From: an uncultured Clostridia bacterium
GTDB lineage: Bacteria > Bacillota_A > Clostridia > TANB77 > CAG-508
Direction: 5' to 3'
Assembly (NCBI GenBank): GCA_947624715.1
Contig: CANQLO010000049.1
Location: 1 to 7,605 of the forward strand
DNA length: 7,605 bases
The notes beneath the pieces were generated by a model. It was not told the DNA's origin. It searched no databases and was given only the letters and a program-made list of their open reading frames with translations. The translations under genes and the position numbers were made by a program. Of this stretch, positions 1 to 6,671 are shown piece by piece. The stretch's first letter is position 1. The number at the start of each line of letters is the position of its first letter.

Positions 1-680
1 TAAATATCAATATTTTCTTTTTTACAGATAAAACTAAATTCATTCATTAAAGCAATATTTAAATCTCTTTGAGTATTTTCAATAAGTTTTATTGCTTCTG
101 CAGTTTTTATATTGCTAACTACACATACATTATCTATTACTAAACTATACAACTTACTAATTAGTTCAGTAGAAGATTTAGTACTTCCAGATACAATTTT
201 TGTAATATTTTTTAATTTATGTTTTTTATCTCCTGGATTTATTCTTTCTGGAGAATAGCCTAAAAAGAAATCTATATTAAATTTTAACTTTGATTCTCTT
301 TCTATTATATCTTTACATATTGTCTCTGTTACAGTTGGATAAACAGTTGATTCATAAATAACAATACTATTTTTATTTAATATTTTGCTTATACTTTTTG
401 TTGAATCCAATATATAACTTAAATCTGGTGTTTTATCATCTTTTATTGGTGTTGGAACTGCTATAATGAAGCAATTGCAATTTTTTAAATCTTCTACATT
501 TGAAGTAAAATTAATATTATTATATTTTTTTCTATATTCTTCTATTTTATAAGTATTTATGTCATATCCAATTGTTTTTATTTTTTTCGAAAATTCTAAT
601 AATAAAGGCATTCCTACATATCCTAGTCCAACAATTGCCAATTTAATTTTAGCTTTAATTAATTTTTTTGTTATTTTCAT
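1..680 (-). CDS. UDP-N-acetylhexosamine 6-dehydrogenase (WbpA/TviB-like), N-terminal part, cut by window edge
   Basis: Likely oxidises C6 of a UDP-HexNAc to the uronic acid using two NAD+, in the cytoplasm, supplying a surface polysaccharide precursor. I translated 226 residues without a stop before the window ends. The NAD-binding Rossmann motif GLGYVG is at residues 18-23, with an acidic partner at D40 (GYDIN). AVPTP is at 74-78, ESTVYP at 110-115, YSPERINPGD at 142-151, and the helix around K198 reads KLIENTQRDLNIALMNE (198-214). That last stretch resembles the WbpA/WbpO/TviB branch acting on UDP-HexNAc more than the UDP-glucose or GDP-mannose branches. The catalytic cysteine and C-terminal UDP-binding domain lie off the edge. 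The ATG at 680 sits inside the 3' end of the aminotransferase gene (26-base overlap) and is preceded by GAGGAAG six bases upstream, which supports this start. The family is secure; the exact sugar is inferred. Confidence 0.9.
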   Translation of the reverse strand, partial: MKITKKLIKAKIKLAIVGLGYVGMPLLLEFSKKIKTIGYDINTYKIEEYRKKYNNINFTSNVEDLKNCNCFIIAVPTPIKDDKTPDLSYILDSTKSISKILNKNSIVIYESTVYPTVTETICKDIIERESKLKFNIDFFLGYSPERINPGDKKHKLKNITKIVSGSTKSSTELISKLYSLVIDNVCVVSNIKTAEAIKLIENTQRDLNIALMNEFSFICKKENIDI

Positions 681-1821
681 TTTCTACTTCCTCTATACTT
701 TTTATTAAAGAATTTACTATATATATATTGTCTTTTGAATTCATTTTAAAGTGTATAGGCAAAGAAATAATTCTTTGTCCAATACTTGTAGCTAACGGAG
801 TATTAATATTATCAATATTTTTGTTTATAAATTCATGTGTTACATAAGTAGGCTCATTAGCTATACATGTTTCTATATTATATTTTTTAGATAATTTATT
901 TCTAATTTTGTCTCTATCAGTTTTGCTATATTTTTCATTTAAGATAACATTATAATATGTATAAATATTTGAGATATGTGTTTGTATTGGTTCAATATAC
1001 AGTTTGTCTTTATATTTTTCTAACATTTTATTTCGCTCTTGTGCAATTTTCATTCTTTTTTTATTATTTTTATCTAATTTTTTTAGCTGTGTTAGTCCTA
1101 CTGAACATTGAACTCTCGAAAGTCGGTAATTTGTTCCATAGTTTATTTTATTTCCAAAAGATCTTAGTTCTTTTAGTTTGCAATATATATTCTTATTATT
1201 AGTTACAATTAATCCACCTTCTCCTAAAGTGCAAAAATTTTTTTTAGTCTGAAAACTATATATTCCAATATCACCTAAAGTCCCTGCTTTTTTTCCAAAA
1301 TATTCAGCCCCTAATGATCTTGCTACATCTTCAATAATAAATATTTTCTTTTTATATATTTTTTCTTTTTTTTTGATACACTGAATTATTTCATTCATAT
1401 CACCTATTCCACCATTCATCTGTGTAATTATTACTGCTTTAGTATTTTTATTAATTTTATTAGACAAATCTTTAGGGTCAATTTGTACACTATTGTTTTT
1501 CGGTTCTACTAATACTAATTTTGCTTTATATCTTAAAACAGATAAATGTGTTCCGTAAAAATTAATAGCACAAGTTGCGACTTCCTCTCCTTCTTGTAGA
1601 TTAATAGCTTCACAAGCCAAATCTATTCCAGAAGCACAATTGGTAACTGTTATAGCATATTTCACATTTAAGTATTGTTTAAATTTTTCTTCTAATTCAT
1701 CTCTTTCGTCTTTATATTTTATTTCTTTATTTGACTGTAATCTTTTCATAGATTTAATAACATTTATATAATCTGACAAATTATAATTGAAATTAGGTGC
1801 TTCAGCTATATATTTTTTCAT
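655..1821 (-). CDS. DegT/DnrJ/EryC1/StrS-family PLP-dependent sugar aminotransferase
   Basis: A 388-residue fold-type I aminotransferase, of usual family length, expected to move an amino group (normally from glutamate) onto a keto-sugar, usually nucleotide-linked, in the cytoplasm. The aldimine lysine is K194 in SFQTKKN (189-195), followed by LGEGG at 199-203. The pyridine-nitrogen aspartate is D165 in EDVARSLGA (164-172). The lysine is present, so this is not a ColD-type dehydratase in which histidine replaces it. One oddity: R168 sits where most relatives have His or Gln. The gene starts five bases after the HPr-kinase-like gene, with AAGGGA upstream of the ATG, and overlaps the dehydrogenase. 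That pairing is common in pathways to amino-uronic acid sugars (WbpA with WbpE). The substrate is unknown; an aminocyclitol aminotransferase of the StsC type is a possible alternative. Confidence 0.92.
   Translation of the reverse strand: MKKYIAEAPNFNYNLSDYINVIKSMKRLQSNKEIKYKDERDELEEKFKQYLNVKYAITVTNCASGIDLACEAINLQEGEEVATCAINFYGTHLSVLRYKAKLVLVEPKNNSVQIDPKDLSNKINKNTKAVIITQMNGGIGDMNEIIQCIKKKEKIYKKKIFIIEDVARSLGAEYFGKKAGTLGDIGIYSFQTKKNFCTLGEGGLIVTNNKNIYCKLKELRSFGNKINYGTNYRLSRVQCSVGLTQLKKLDKNNKKRMKIAQERNKMLEKYKDKLYIEPIQTHISNIYTYYNVILNEKYSKTDRDKIRNKLSKKYNIETCIANEPTYVTHEFINKNIDNINTPLATSIGQRIISLPIHFKMNSKDNIYIVNSLIKSIEEVENENNKKIN
687..693 (-). promoter_or_regulatory. Ribosome binding site of the UDP-sugar dehydrogenase, inside the upstream gene
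   Basis: GAGGAAG lies six bases before the ATG at 680 and within the last codons of the aminotransferase. It fixes the dehydrogenase start despite the 26-base overlap and suggests translational coupling between the two genes. Confidence 0.7.
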
Positions 1822-1826
1822 AATGG

Positions 1827-2777
1827 TTATTCCCTTTCTATACTTTTATTAAATATATCATTTAATATTTGGCTACATTCTCCATCTTGTGAAAACTGAT
1901 ATGCTTCTATATTTCGTGGTATAATACTCTCTATTTCAGTATTTTTTGTATCTAAGCAACCTTTTAATATAATATTTTTACTAAAAACTCCTTCTATTCT
2001 TTGTTCTTTTAGTCTGCATATCATTTCATAATAAGGTATTGATTTAACTTGTGTTGTCCCATTTTTAGATCTTTTTATAAAAAAGACCCATTTTAGTATT
2101 GCACTACTGTCCTCTTTAATATTTAGATATTCTCTCAATTGTCTAATAGATAATACAAATCTATTTCTATCATCAGTTTGTTTTTTATTTTGTAAATCAC
2201 TTTGAAATTTGGTTTTTAATTTTTTATTAGATTCTAATGTAGATATTCTTATTCCTATTTTAGTTGGGCTACCAATTACCATTGTTTTATTATTTTTCAT
2301 TATGATTGCCGTTCTATCATTTGATAAATATTTACAATTAAATTTAGATAAGTAATTCAATATAGTCGTTGTTTTTCCCGAATTGTTACTTCCAATAAAT
2401 ACAGCTGCTTTACCATCTATCGAAATACTAGCACCATGAAAGAAAATTGCTCCTTTAAATTCAAGTATTCGATTTCTCAAACTCTCGACCAATCTTTTTA
2501 TATATAATATATTTTCTTCAATATCTTCACCTTTAATGATAGTATATATTTTTCTTTCTTTTTTAGATATATATATATCATTTTCAGCAAGTTTATCTTT
2601 AAATTTAATTCCAAAATTATCATTTAATAGGCAAATACAATAATCAGGTCTTTCGACTAAATCGGTTATTTTAAAATAAGTTAAAAATTGTTCTTGTAAT
2701 GGTTTCATTATTTTAAAATCTAAATTTGAATATATAGATATATCTACACATTCACCATGAAGATTAAATATTTCCAT
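1827..2777 (-). CDS. HPr-kinase-like P-loop kinase, substrate unknown
   Basis: A 316-residue protein whose middle matches the HprK kinase core: FFHGAS at 112-117, a Walker A loop GSNNSGKTT at 129-137, and LSNDR at 151-155, where D154 would be the catalytic or metal-binding acid. GSPTKIGIR follows at 169-177. True HPr kinases carry a DDR-type motif and a recognisable N-terminal domain. Here the first 100 residues match nothing I recognise, and no HPr or PTS gene is adjacent. HprK-like enzymes of this sort are known to phosphorylate peptides (lasso-peptide clusters) or free serine (SbnI/SerK type), so a regulatory HPr role is unlikely. The start is supported by AAGGTGA overlapping the stop of the preceding phosphotransferase, three bases away. 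The downstream gene follows after five bases. The fold is secure; the function is open. Confidence 0.8.
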   Translation of the reverse strand: MEIFNLHGECVDISIYSNLDFKIMKPLQEQFLTYFKITDLVERPDYCICLLNDNFGIKFKDKLAENDIYISKKERKIYTIIKGEDIEENILYIKRLVESLRNRILEFKGAIFFHGASISIDGKAAVFIGSNNSGKTTTILNYLSKFNCKYLSNDRTAIIMKNNKTMVIGSPTKIGIRISTLESNKKLKTKFQSDLQNKKQTDDRNRFVLSIRQLREYLNIKEDSSAILKWVFFIKRSKNGTTQVKSIPYYEMICRLKEQRIEGVFSKNIILKGCLDTKNTEIESIIPRNIEAYQFSQDGECSQILNDIFNKSIERE

Positions 2778-2780
2778 TTT

Positions 2781-3632
2781 TCACCTTTCTATATCCTCTT
2801 CTATTTGTTTAGATGAAATTTTTCTATGTTTCAATGTATGTAAATGATTTATAAGAATATATAATTTTAGTCTTTCTTTTAAATTTGGGGATAAAAACAT
2901 TTCTTTATAATATTTTTCAAAGTACTTCAATATATTTTTATATTCATTGATATTTGGAGTAATGTTATTGGGTGCATCAATACTTGGATCCATACACATT
3001 CTTATAATTGAGTTTAATTGATAATCTAAAGGTGCCGATATCAGTCCTTCAAAATCAATTATATACACATTTCTTTTTTTATCTATTAAAAAATTTCCAA
3101 AATGGAAGTCTGAATAAATTAATTTTTGTGTTTCTAAATCAGAAAAAGAATCTATTGTATTATAAAAAAAAGAATCAATACTTTTTTTTAGTCTTGTGTC
3201 TATAAATCCTAATTGATTAACAATTTTTTCAAACTCCAATGTTAAATATTCTTTAAAGCTTGATTCTTTATTAATTGTAGGAAGAGAATTAATCTGTCTC
3301 AATATATCTGAAATTTGTTTTATAATATCCATTCTTTCATTTTCATTTAAATAATCCCAAACTTCATAAATTGTTGTTGCATCAATTCTTTTTATGACAA
3401 TGTATTTTTCTCTTTCTTTACCATAATCTATTAAATTAGGGATAAATTGTTTTCCAGATAACATTTTATAAATATAAATTTCATTATCAAAATATTTATT
3501 TTTTTCTTTAGGATACAGTTTTATAAAATAATCCTGTGTGGCAAATAATCTTCCTTTATTAAACTTTGTATTTACTAGATTAATAGGTTCACAAATATGA
3601 TTTTTATGGCATATTTCATCTATCAATGTCAT
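2781..3632 (-). CDS. APH/choline-kinase-fold phosphotransferase with YSD in place of HGD
   Basis: A 283-residue kinase-like protein that probably transfers phosphate from ATP to a small hydroxyl-bearing substrate. The N-lobe has an ATP-lysine candidate K38 (YFIKLY) and helix-C glutamate E51. The hinge region is near YIVIKRIDA (77-85). The catalytic loop reads YSDFHFGN at 173-180, giving D175 and N180, and the metal-binding motif is IDFEG at 192-196 (D193). The usual HxD histidine is a tyrosine, while Asp and Asn are retained, so activity is plausible. The start overlaps the preceding phosphotransferase gene by 17 bases and is preceded by AGAAGAGG six bases upstream. Aminoglycoside resistance is only one family role. 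Inside a biosynthetic-looking operon, a sugar, cyclitol, choline-like or amino-alcohol substrate is more likely. It is related to its upstream neighbour in fold but clearly diverged. Confidence 0.8.
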   Translation of the reverse strand: MTLIDEICHKNHICEPINLVNTKFNKGRLFATQDYFIKLYPKEKNKYFDNEIYIYKMLSGKQFIPNLIDYGKEREKYIVIKRIDATTIYEVWDYLNENERMDIIKQISDILRQINSLPTINKESSFKEYLTLEFEKIVNQLGFIDTRLKKSIDSFFYNTIDSFSDLETQKLIYSDFHFGNFLIDKKRNVYIIDFEGLISAPLDYQLNSIIRMCMDPSIDAPNNITPNINEYKNILKYFEKYYKEMFLSPNLKERLKLYILINHLHTLKHRKISSKQIEEDIER

Positions 3633-4585
3633 ATAAAACCTCTTCTTCTCTTAATAAAATTTTATTTTTATTATTCTTTATCCAATCTAGCATTTCATTT
3701 TTATAAATTGCAAATTTTTTGCTACTTTCAGGTAAGTTTTCCCAGTCTTCATAACAGTATAGACTATTAGCCGTTGAATACAAAAATAAATCAATAATAA
3801 AATTAATATCTGCATATGAATTAGTTTGTCTATATCCAGCAAGAAAACTATTTATTTTATTTAAATTATTTTCTGTACTTTCACTCGGATTATAACAAAT
3901 CATAAATAATGCTCTAGCAATTTCATAGTCTTTATAAAACATTCCAGCTTGTTCATAATCAATAATTTTCCATTCTCCATTAGGACTTAAAATTAAATTA
4001 TCTAAATAAAAATCACCATGAACTATTTGTTTTGGAGTTTCTTGCATTTTTTTAGATAAATATTTATAGTCTATATTTTTTAATGTTTGTAATTTATTTT
4101 CTAGTGCAGCTTTATAACTTTTATCTTCTATTGGTTGAGATATTAAATGTTCAATCTGTTTATTGTGTGGTGAAGAAATACGTAATAAAGAATCTTGATT
4201 TGTAACCATTTTATCTTTAATTTCATCTAATTTTTTATGAAGATTACCGTAATAGCTTTCCTAATTTTTTAGCAATCGATGGTGTAATATCATCTCTATT
4301 TAAATTAATACCATCTATAAATTCATACATAACATATGATTTTTCATTTTTAGTAATTATTTTACTTCCATTAGATGTAGATATTAGTTTTGGTGAGAAT
4401 TCTGATAAGTTAGATTCAAGATTAATTAAATACTTTAATCTATCTAGATTACAATTACTAAAGCATTTCAATAAAAATGCTCCATCATCGCTCTCTATTT
4501 TCCAAAGTTCATTTACATATCCTTTACTTATTTTTTCTATTTTTTTTACTTGGTCTATTCCATATAACTCTATAAATTTATTCAA
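3616..4585 (-). pseudogene. APH/CotS-like phosphotransferase split by a one-base frameshift
   Basis: Two adjacent frames form one kinase-fold protein. The first (4585-4244, 113 residues) holds the N-lobe: K40 in FLLKCF as the ATP-lysine candidate and hinge YVMYEFIDG at 84-92. The second (open from 4260 to 3616) holds the C-lobe: HGDFYLDN and IDYEQ. Removing one base near 4247-4250 joins them as GKLLR-NLHKKL, the usual helix leading into the C-lobe, and gives about 322 residues, a normal length for the family. In the joined protein the catalytic D191, N196 and metal-binding D209 are all present, with no other damage. The start is TTG at 4585, eight bases after a strong AAAGGAG and overlapping the preceding NUDIX gene by eight bases. 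The ATG at 4209 has no good binding site, so separate translation of the C-lobe is doubtful. It may be a recent mutation, a sequence error or a recoded gene. Confidence 0.8.
4244..4260 (-). other. Frameshift interval in the phosphotransferase gene (CGG-TAA junction)
   Basis: The shift must lie between the TAG at 4261-4263, which closes the downstream frame on its 5' side, and the TAA at 4244-4246, which ends the upstream frame. The codon before the stop is CGG (4247-4249), the only in-frame CGG I find in the window. Reading CGGT as one Arg codon plus one extra base restores R-N-L-H. No long homopolymer is present within this interval. Confidence 0.75.
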
Positions 4586-5033
4586 TTATTTTTCTCCTTT
4601 TTAATTTTTCATTTAATTCCCATAATGCTGTTTTATTACTATCAAACTTAAGTTTCGTTATTGCCTCCTCATAAGTCATCCATTTCATTGATTTATGTTC
4701 ATCTGATAATATTATTTCTTCATTTTTTGCATTAACTGCAAATGTATATTCAGGAATAACAAAAACCTTTTCTCCCCAAGTAAATTCTCCTGTAATATTT
4801 ACAACTGGTATTACAGAAATTGAGTCTAGTTTTTTTAATTTTTCTTTTTTTATTTTTATTTTAGTTTCTTCTTCTAATTCTCTAATGGCTGTATCTTCTT
4901 TTTGTTCGCCATCTTCTCCTCCTCCTGAAATAAATTGCCAAAAATTTTCTTTTTTCCTATAGAAAATCCCATATAAAAAATTATTTTTTTCTTGTTTATA
5001 TAAAATTATTAAAGTTTGATATGGTGCTCTCAT
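4578..5033 (-). CDS. NUDIX hydrolase, second of a tandem pair
   Basis: A 151-residue NUDIX protein, expected to hydrolyse a nucleoside diphosphate linked to another moiety, or a related pyrophosphate, with Mg2+. The NUDIX box runs from G37 to I59: GGGEDGE (37-43), then RELEEE (51-56), with metal-binding E52, E55 and E56. The usual final glycine is K58. EFTWGE at 83-88 and the C-terminal SNKTALWELNEKL (132-144) are shared with the preceding NUDIX protein. Overall the layout recalls the NudB (dihydroneopterin triphosphate pyrophosphatase) and dATP-pyrophosphohydrolase group, but the substrate is not determined. An in-frame ATG at 5069 would add 12 residues. I choose the ATG at 5033 because AAGGAG lies five bases upstream, it gives an ATGA overlap with the preceding stop, and the resulting MRAPYQ matches MRSPYQ of its partner. 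Confidence 0.9.
   Translation of the reverse strand: MRAPYQTLIILYKQEKNNFLYGIFYRKKENFWQFISGGGEDGEQKEDTAIRELEEETKIKIKKEKLKKLDSISVIPVVNITGEFTWGEKVFVIPEYTFAVNAKNEEIILSDEHKSMKWMTYEEAITKLKFDSNKTALWELNEKLKRRKIIE
4594..4597 (-). promoter_or_regulatory. Ribosome binding site deciding a TTG start for the split phosphotransferase
   Basis: GGAG, within AAAAAGGAG, lies eight bases before TTG at 4585. No ATG in this frame fits better, so a TTG start is preferred. The site lies inside the 3' end of the second NUDIX gene and is part of the repeat shared by both NUDIX gene ends. Confidence 0.7.
4594..4643. repeat. Direct repeat copy at the 3' end of the second NUDIX gene
   Basis: This 50-base stretch matches 5039-5089 with one substitution (4611 against 5057) and one T-run length difference. 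It encodes DSNKTALWELNEKLK and ends in the AAAAAGGAG binding site for the next gene. Confidence 0.85.
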
Positions 5034-5476
5034 ATATACTCCTTTTTTAATTTTTCGTTTAATTCCCATAATGCTGTTTTATTACTATCCCATTTTAATA
5101 ATGATTGGGCTGTTTCATAATTTACCCATTTATAATTAATGTGTTCAAAACTTATTTTTATATTTTCATTTTGTGCATTTACGTCAAAGGCAAATTCTTT
5201 AATTAAAAAAGTATTTTCTCCCCAAACAAAGTCTTTCGCAACATTCGTTACAGGCATAGTAGTGTAAGATTCTAATTTTATAAATTTTGCCTCTTTACTA
5301 ATATTAGCCTCTTCAAATGCTTCTCTTTTTGCTGCATCCATAATATTTTCATTTTCCTCTACACCACCTGCAATTCCTTGCCAAACATTCATATCTTCTC
5401 GCAAAAAAATTGCATACTTATACTCTCCTTTTACTTTTTTGTATGGAAAAACTAGCACCTGATATGGACTTCTCAT
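5030..5476 (-). CDS. NUDIX hydrolase, first of a tandem pair
   Basis: A 148-residue Mg2+-dependent pyrophosphohydrolase of the NUDIX superfamily. The NUDIX box spans G37 to I59: GGVEENE (37-43), then REAFEE (51-56), with E52, E55 and E56 as metal ligands and N58 in place of the last glycine. The stretch VWQGIAGG before the box and the HINYKWV segment later resemble NudB-like enzymes. It aligns end to end with the next gene, so the two are paralogues, but outside the 3' end they are clearly diverged and may differ in substrate. The ATG at 5476 follows AGGAG by six bases, and that site overlaps the stop of the radical SAM gene. The stop TGA overlaps the next ATG (ATGA), implying coupled translation. 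Its role in the operon may be to release a nucleotide-activated intermediate or clean up nucleotides; this is inference. Confidence 0.9.
   Translation of the reverse strand: MRSPYQVLVFPYKKVKGEYKYAIFLREDMNVWQGIAGGVEENENIMDAAKREAFEEANISKEAKFIKLESYTTMPVTNVAKDFVWGENTFLIKEFAFDVNAQNENIKISFEHINYKWVNYETAQSLLKWDSNKTALWELNEKLKKEYI
5039..5044 (-). promoter_or_regulatory. Ribosome binding site fixing the start of the second NUDIX gene
   Basis: AAGGAG lies five bases before ATG 5033 and favours this start over the in-frame ATG at 5069. It is the same AAAAAGGAG-type site that ends the second NUDIX gene. Confidence 0.75.
5039..5089. repeat. Direct repeat copy at the 3' end of the first NUDIX gene
   Basis: Partner of 4594-4643. 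Similarity stops sharply at the GAT codon of DSNKTA, and upstream of it the two NUDIX genes differ widely at base level. Confidence 0.85.
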
Positions 5477-5485
5477 TTTTCTCTC

Positions 5486-6661
5486 CTATTCATTAAAAAT
5501 ATATTTTTTTAAACTTTCAAGTCCTTCCTTTTTATATATATCGTAACCTTCCATTAAAATTCTATTTGCTCTAGTTTTAAATGGATCACATCTATCTGGA
5601 CAAATATTTGGTATTTTACTATCTATATCATAATTCATTATATTCTCCCAAATTTCTGAAAAATCTTTTTCTATTGCTGAATCATAATAATATCCATTCT
5701 TTTTAGGGTGATAATTGCATGGATATACTCTACCATCTGCTGAAATAGCACCATATAAATAATGAATAAAACATTTATCAAAGTCCCTAATTTTTTGTTT
5801 TTCATCACCAATTTTATGTATTTCAATAATTTTAAAATATTCATTTTCTATTTTATCTTTTACATCTTTTATTTGTTTTTTTACTTCATTTAACTGGTCT
5901 TCAGTTAAATTCATTTTTGAAGCTATATCAGTTTTTAGTCTAAAATAATGTACTCCAATTTTTTTCAATAATTTTGCTAATTCAAAAATTTGATTATAGT
6001 TATATTCATTAATAATATATCCAATATTGACATCTAAATTACTTTTTACTTTTTCCTTTGCTTTTGATAATTCAACAATATTATTTATTACTTTTTCAAA
6101 ATTTTTATTGTCAGTACCATTGCACTTTAATTTTGTATATGTTTCTGAATTTCCTGCATCAATACTAATTAAAACATAATCCATTTTTAATATTTCTTCT
6201 TGGCAATCTTTTGTTAATAAAATTCCATTTGTAAACATTCCTACTCTTATTCCGTTTGCTTTTAATTTTTTTATAGCATATAATACTGCTTCCTTGGAAA
6301 TCATAGGTTCTCCAGTTATACCAGAAAAGCTTACATTTTCGACTTTAAATACCTCTTTTTTTCCATTAATGTAGTTTTTGCCCTCCTTTTTGTAACTTAA
6401 GATATTATTTATTATTTTTTCCATATTTGAAACATCATTTAGTTTTGTTTCTAATAATTTATCTTTATTTTTGTCTCTAGTAACATAACTTCCTATACAC
6501 CATTTACAAGACAAGTTACAATAACTACATGGATGAATTAATATTTCATAAGGTGGCATAATATTTTTATCATATATGTTTATAATTCTTGAAAAATTTC
6601 TTCTAAAGAAATCTAATTCTGAAAATCTTCCTGGTAAATCTTTTCTAACATTTTCATTCAT
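5486..6661 (-). CDS. Radical SAM enzyme with SPASM/twitch-like C-terminal domain
   Basis: A 391-residue enzyme expected to cleave S-adenosylmethionine with a [4Fe-4S] cluster and start radical chemistry. The canonical Cx3Cx2C is C48-C52-C55 (CNLSCKWC), with an additional C45 just before it. A GGEP-like motif reads SGITGEP (113-119), and FTNG is at 143-146. The C-terminal part has C297 and C315 in a Cx12Gx4C arrangement (G310), then Cx3C at C354-C358. This looks like a four-cysteine twitch or reduced SPASM domain for one auxiliary cluster. Such domains occur in peptide-modifying enzymes, MoaA, and the aminocyclitol dehydrogenase BtrN. The start is uncertain: ATG 6694 lacks a binding site, while ATG 6661 follows AGAGG by 13 bases, and the charged leader KERKRGRIEK looks like read-through of that purine-rich site. 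No precursor peptide gene is visible, so a sugar or cyclitol substrate is my preferred but unproven reading. Confidence 0.88.
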   Translation of the reverse strand: MNENVRKDLPGRFSELDFFRRNFSRIINIYDKNIMPPYEILIHPCSYCNLSCKWCIGSYVTRDKNKDKLLETKLNDVSNMEKIINNILSYKKEGKNYINGKKEVFKVENVSFSGITGEPMISKEAVLYAIKKLKANGIRVGMFTNGILLTKDCQEEILKMDYVLISIDAGNSETYTKLKCNGTDNKNFEKVINNIVELSKAKEKVKSNLDVNIGYIINEYNYNQIFELAKLLKKIGVHYFRLKTDIASKMNLTEDQLNEVKKQIKDVKDKIENEYFKIIEIHKIGDEKQKIRDFDKCFIHYLYGAISADGRVYPCNYHPKKNGYYYDSAIEKDFSEIWENIMNYDIDSKIPNICPDRCDPFKTRANRILMEGYDIYKKEGLESLKKYIFNE

Positions 6662-6671
6662 TTTTTCTATT

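Noticed and set aside
957..1202. Plus-strand open frame of 81 codons, rich in Phe, Tyr and Leu
   Set aside because: Lies entirely antisense to the aminotransferase gene; its hydrophobic look is the usual product of reading A/T-rich coding DNA backwards, and it has no homology or binding site to support it.
1827..2777. HPr kinase/phosphorylase regulating carbon catabolite repression
   Set aside because: The kinase core matches, but the N-terminal part, the SNDR motif and the operon context do not support the HPr-specific enzyme.
3160..3190. Runs of eight A and eight T in the second phosphotransferase as possible phase-variation tracts
   Set aside because: Runs of this length are expected throughout such A/T-rich DNA, the frame is intact here, and the actual frameshift in the neighbouring gene is not at a long run.
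3008..3205. Plus-strand open frame of 65 codons
   Set aside because: Antisense shadow of the second phosphotransferase over its catalytic-loop region, with Phe/Leu/Lys-rich low complexity and no supporting signal.
3616..4209. C-lobe fragment as an independent gene starting at ATG 4209
   Set aside because: No ribosome binding site precedes this ATG, the frame continues upstream to 4260 with family-like residues (NLHKKL), and the fragment lacks the N-lobe; it is better read as part of one frameshifted gene.
2781..4585. Aminoglycoside resistance genes
   Set aside because: The APH fold is shared by many small-molecule kinases; nothing in the sequence or context points to drug resistance, and the operon looks biosynthetic.
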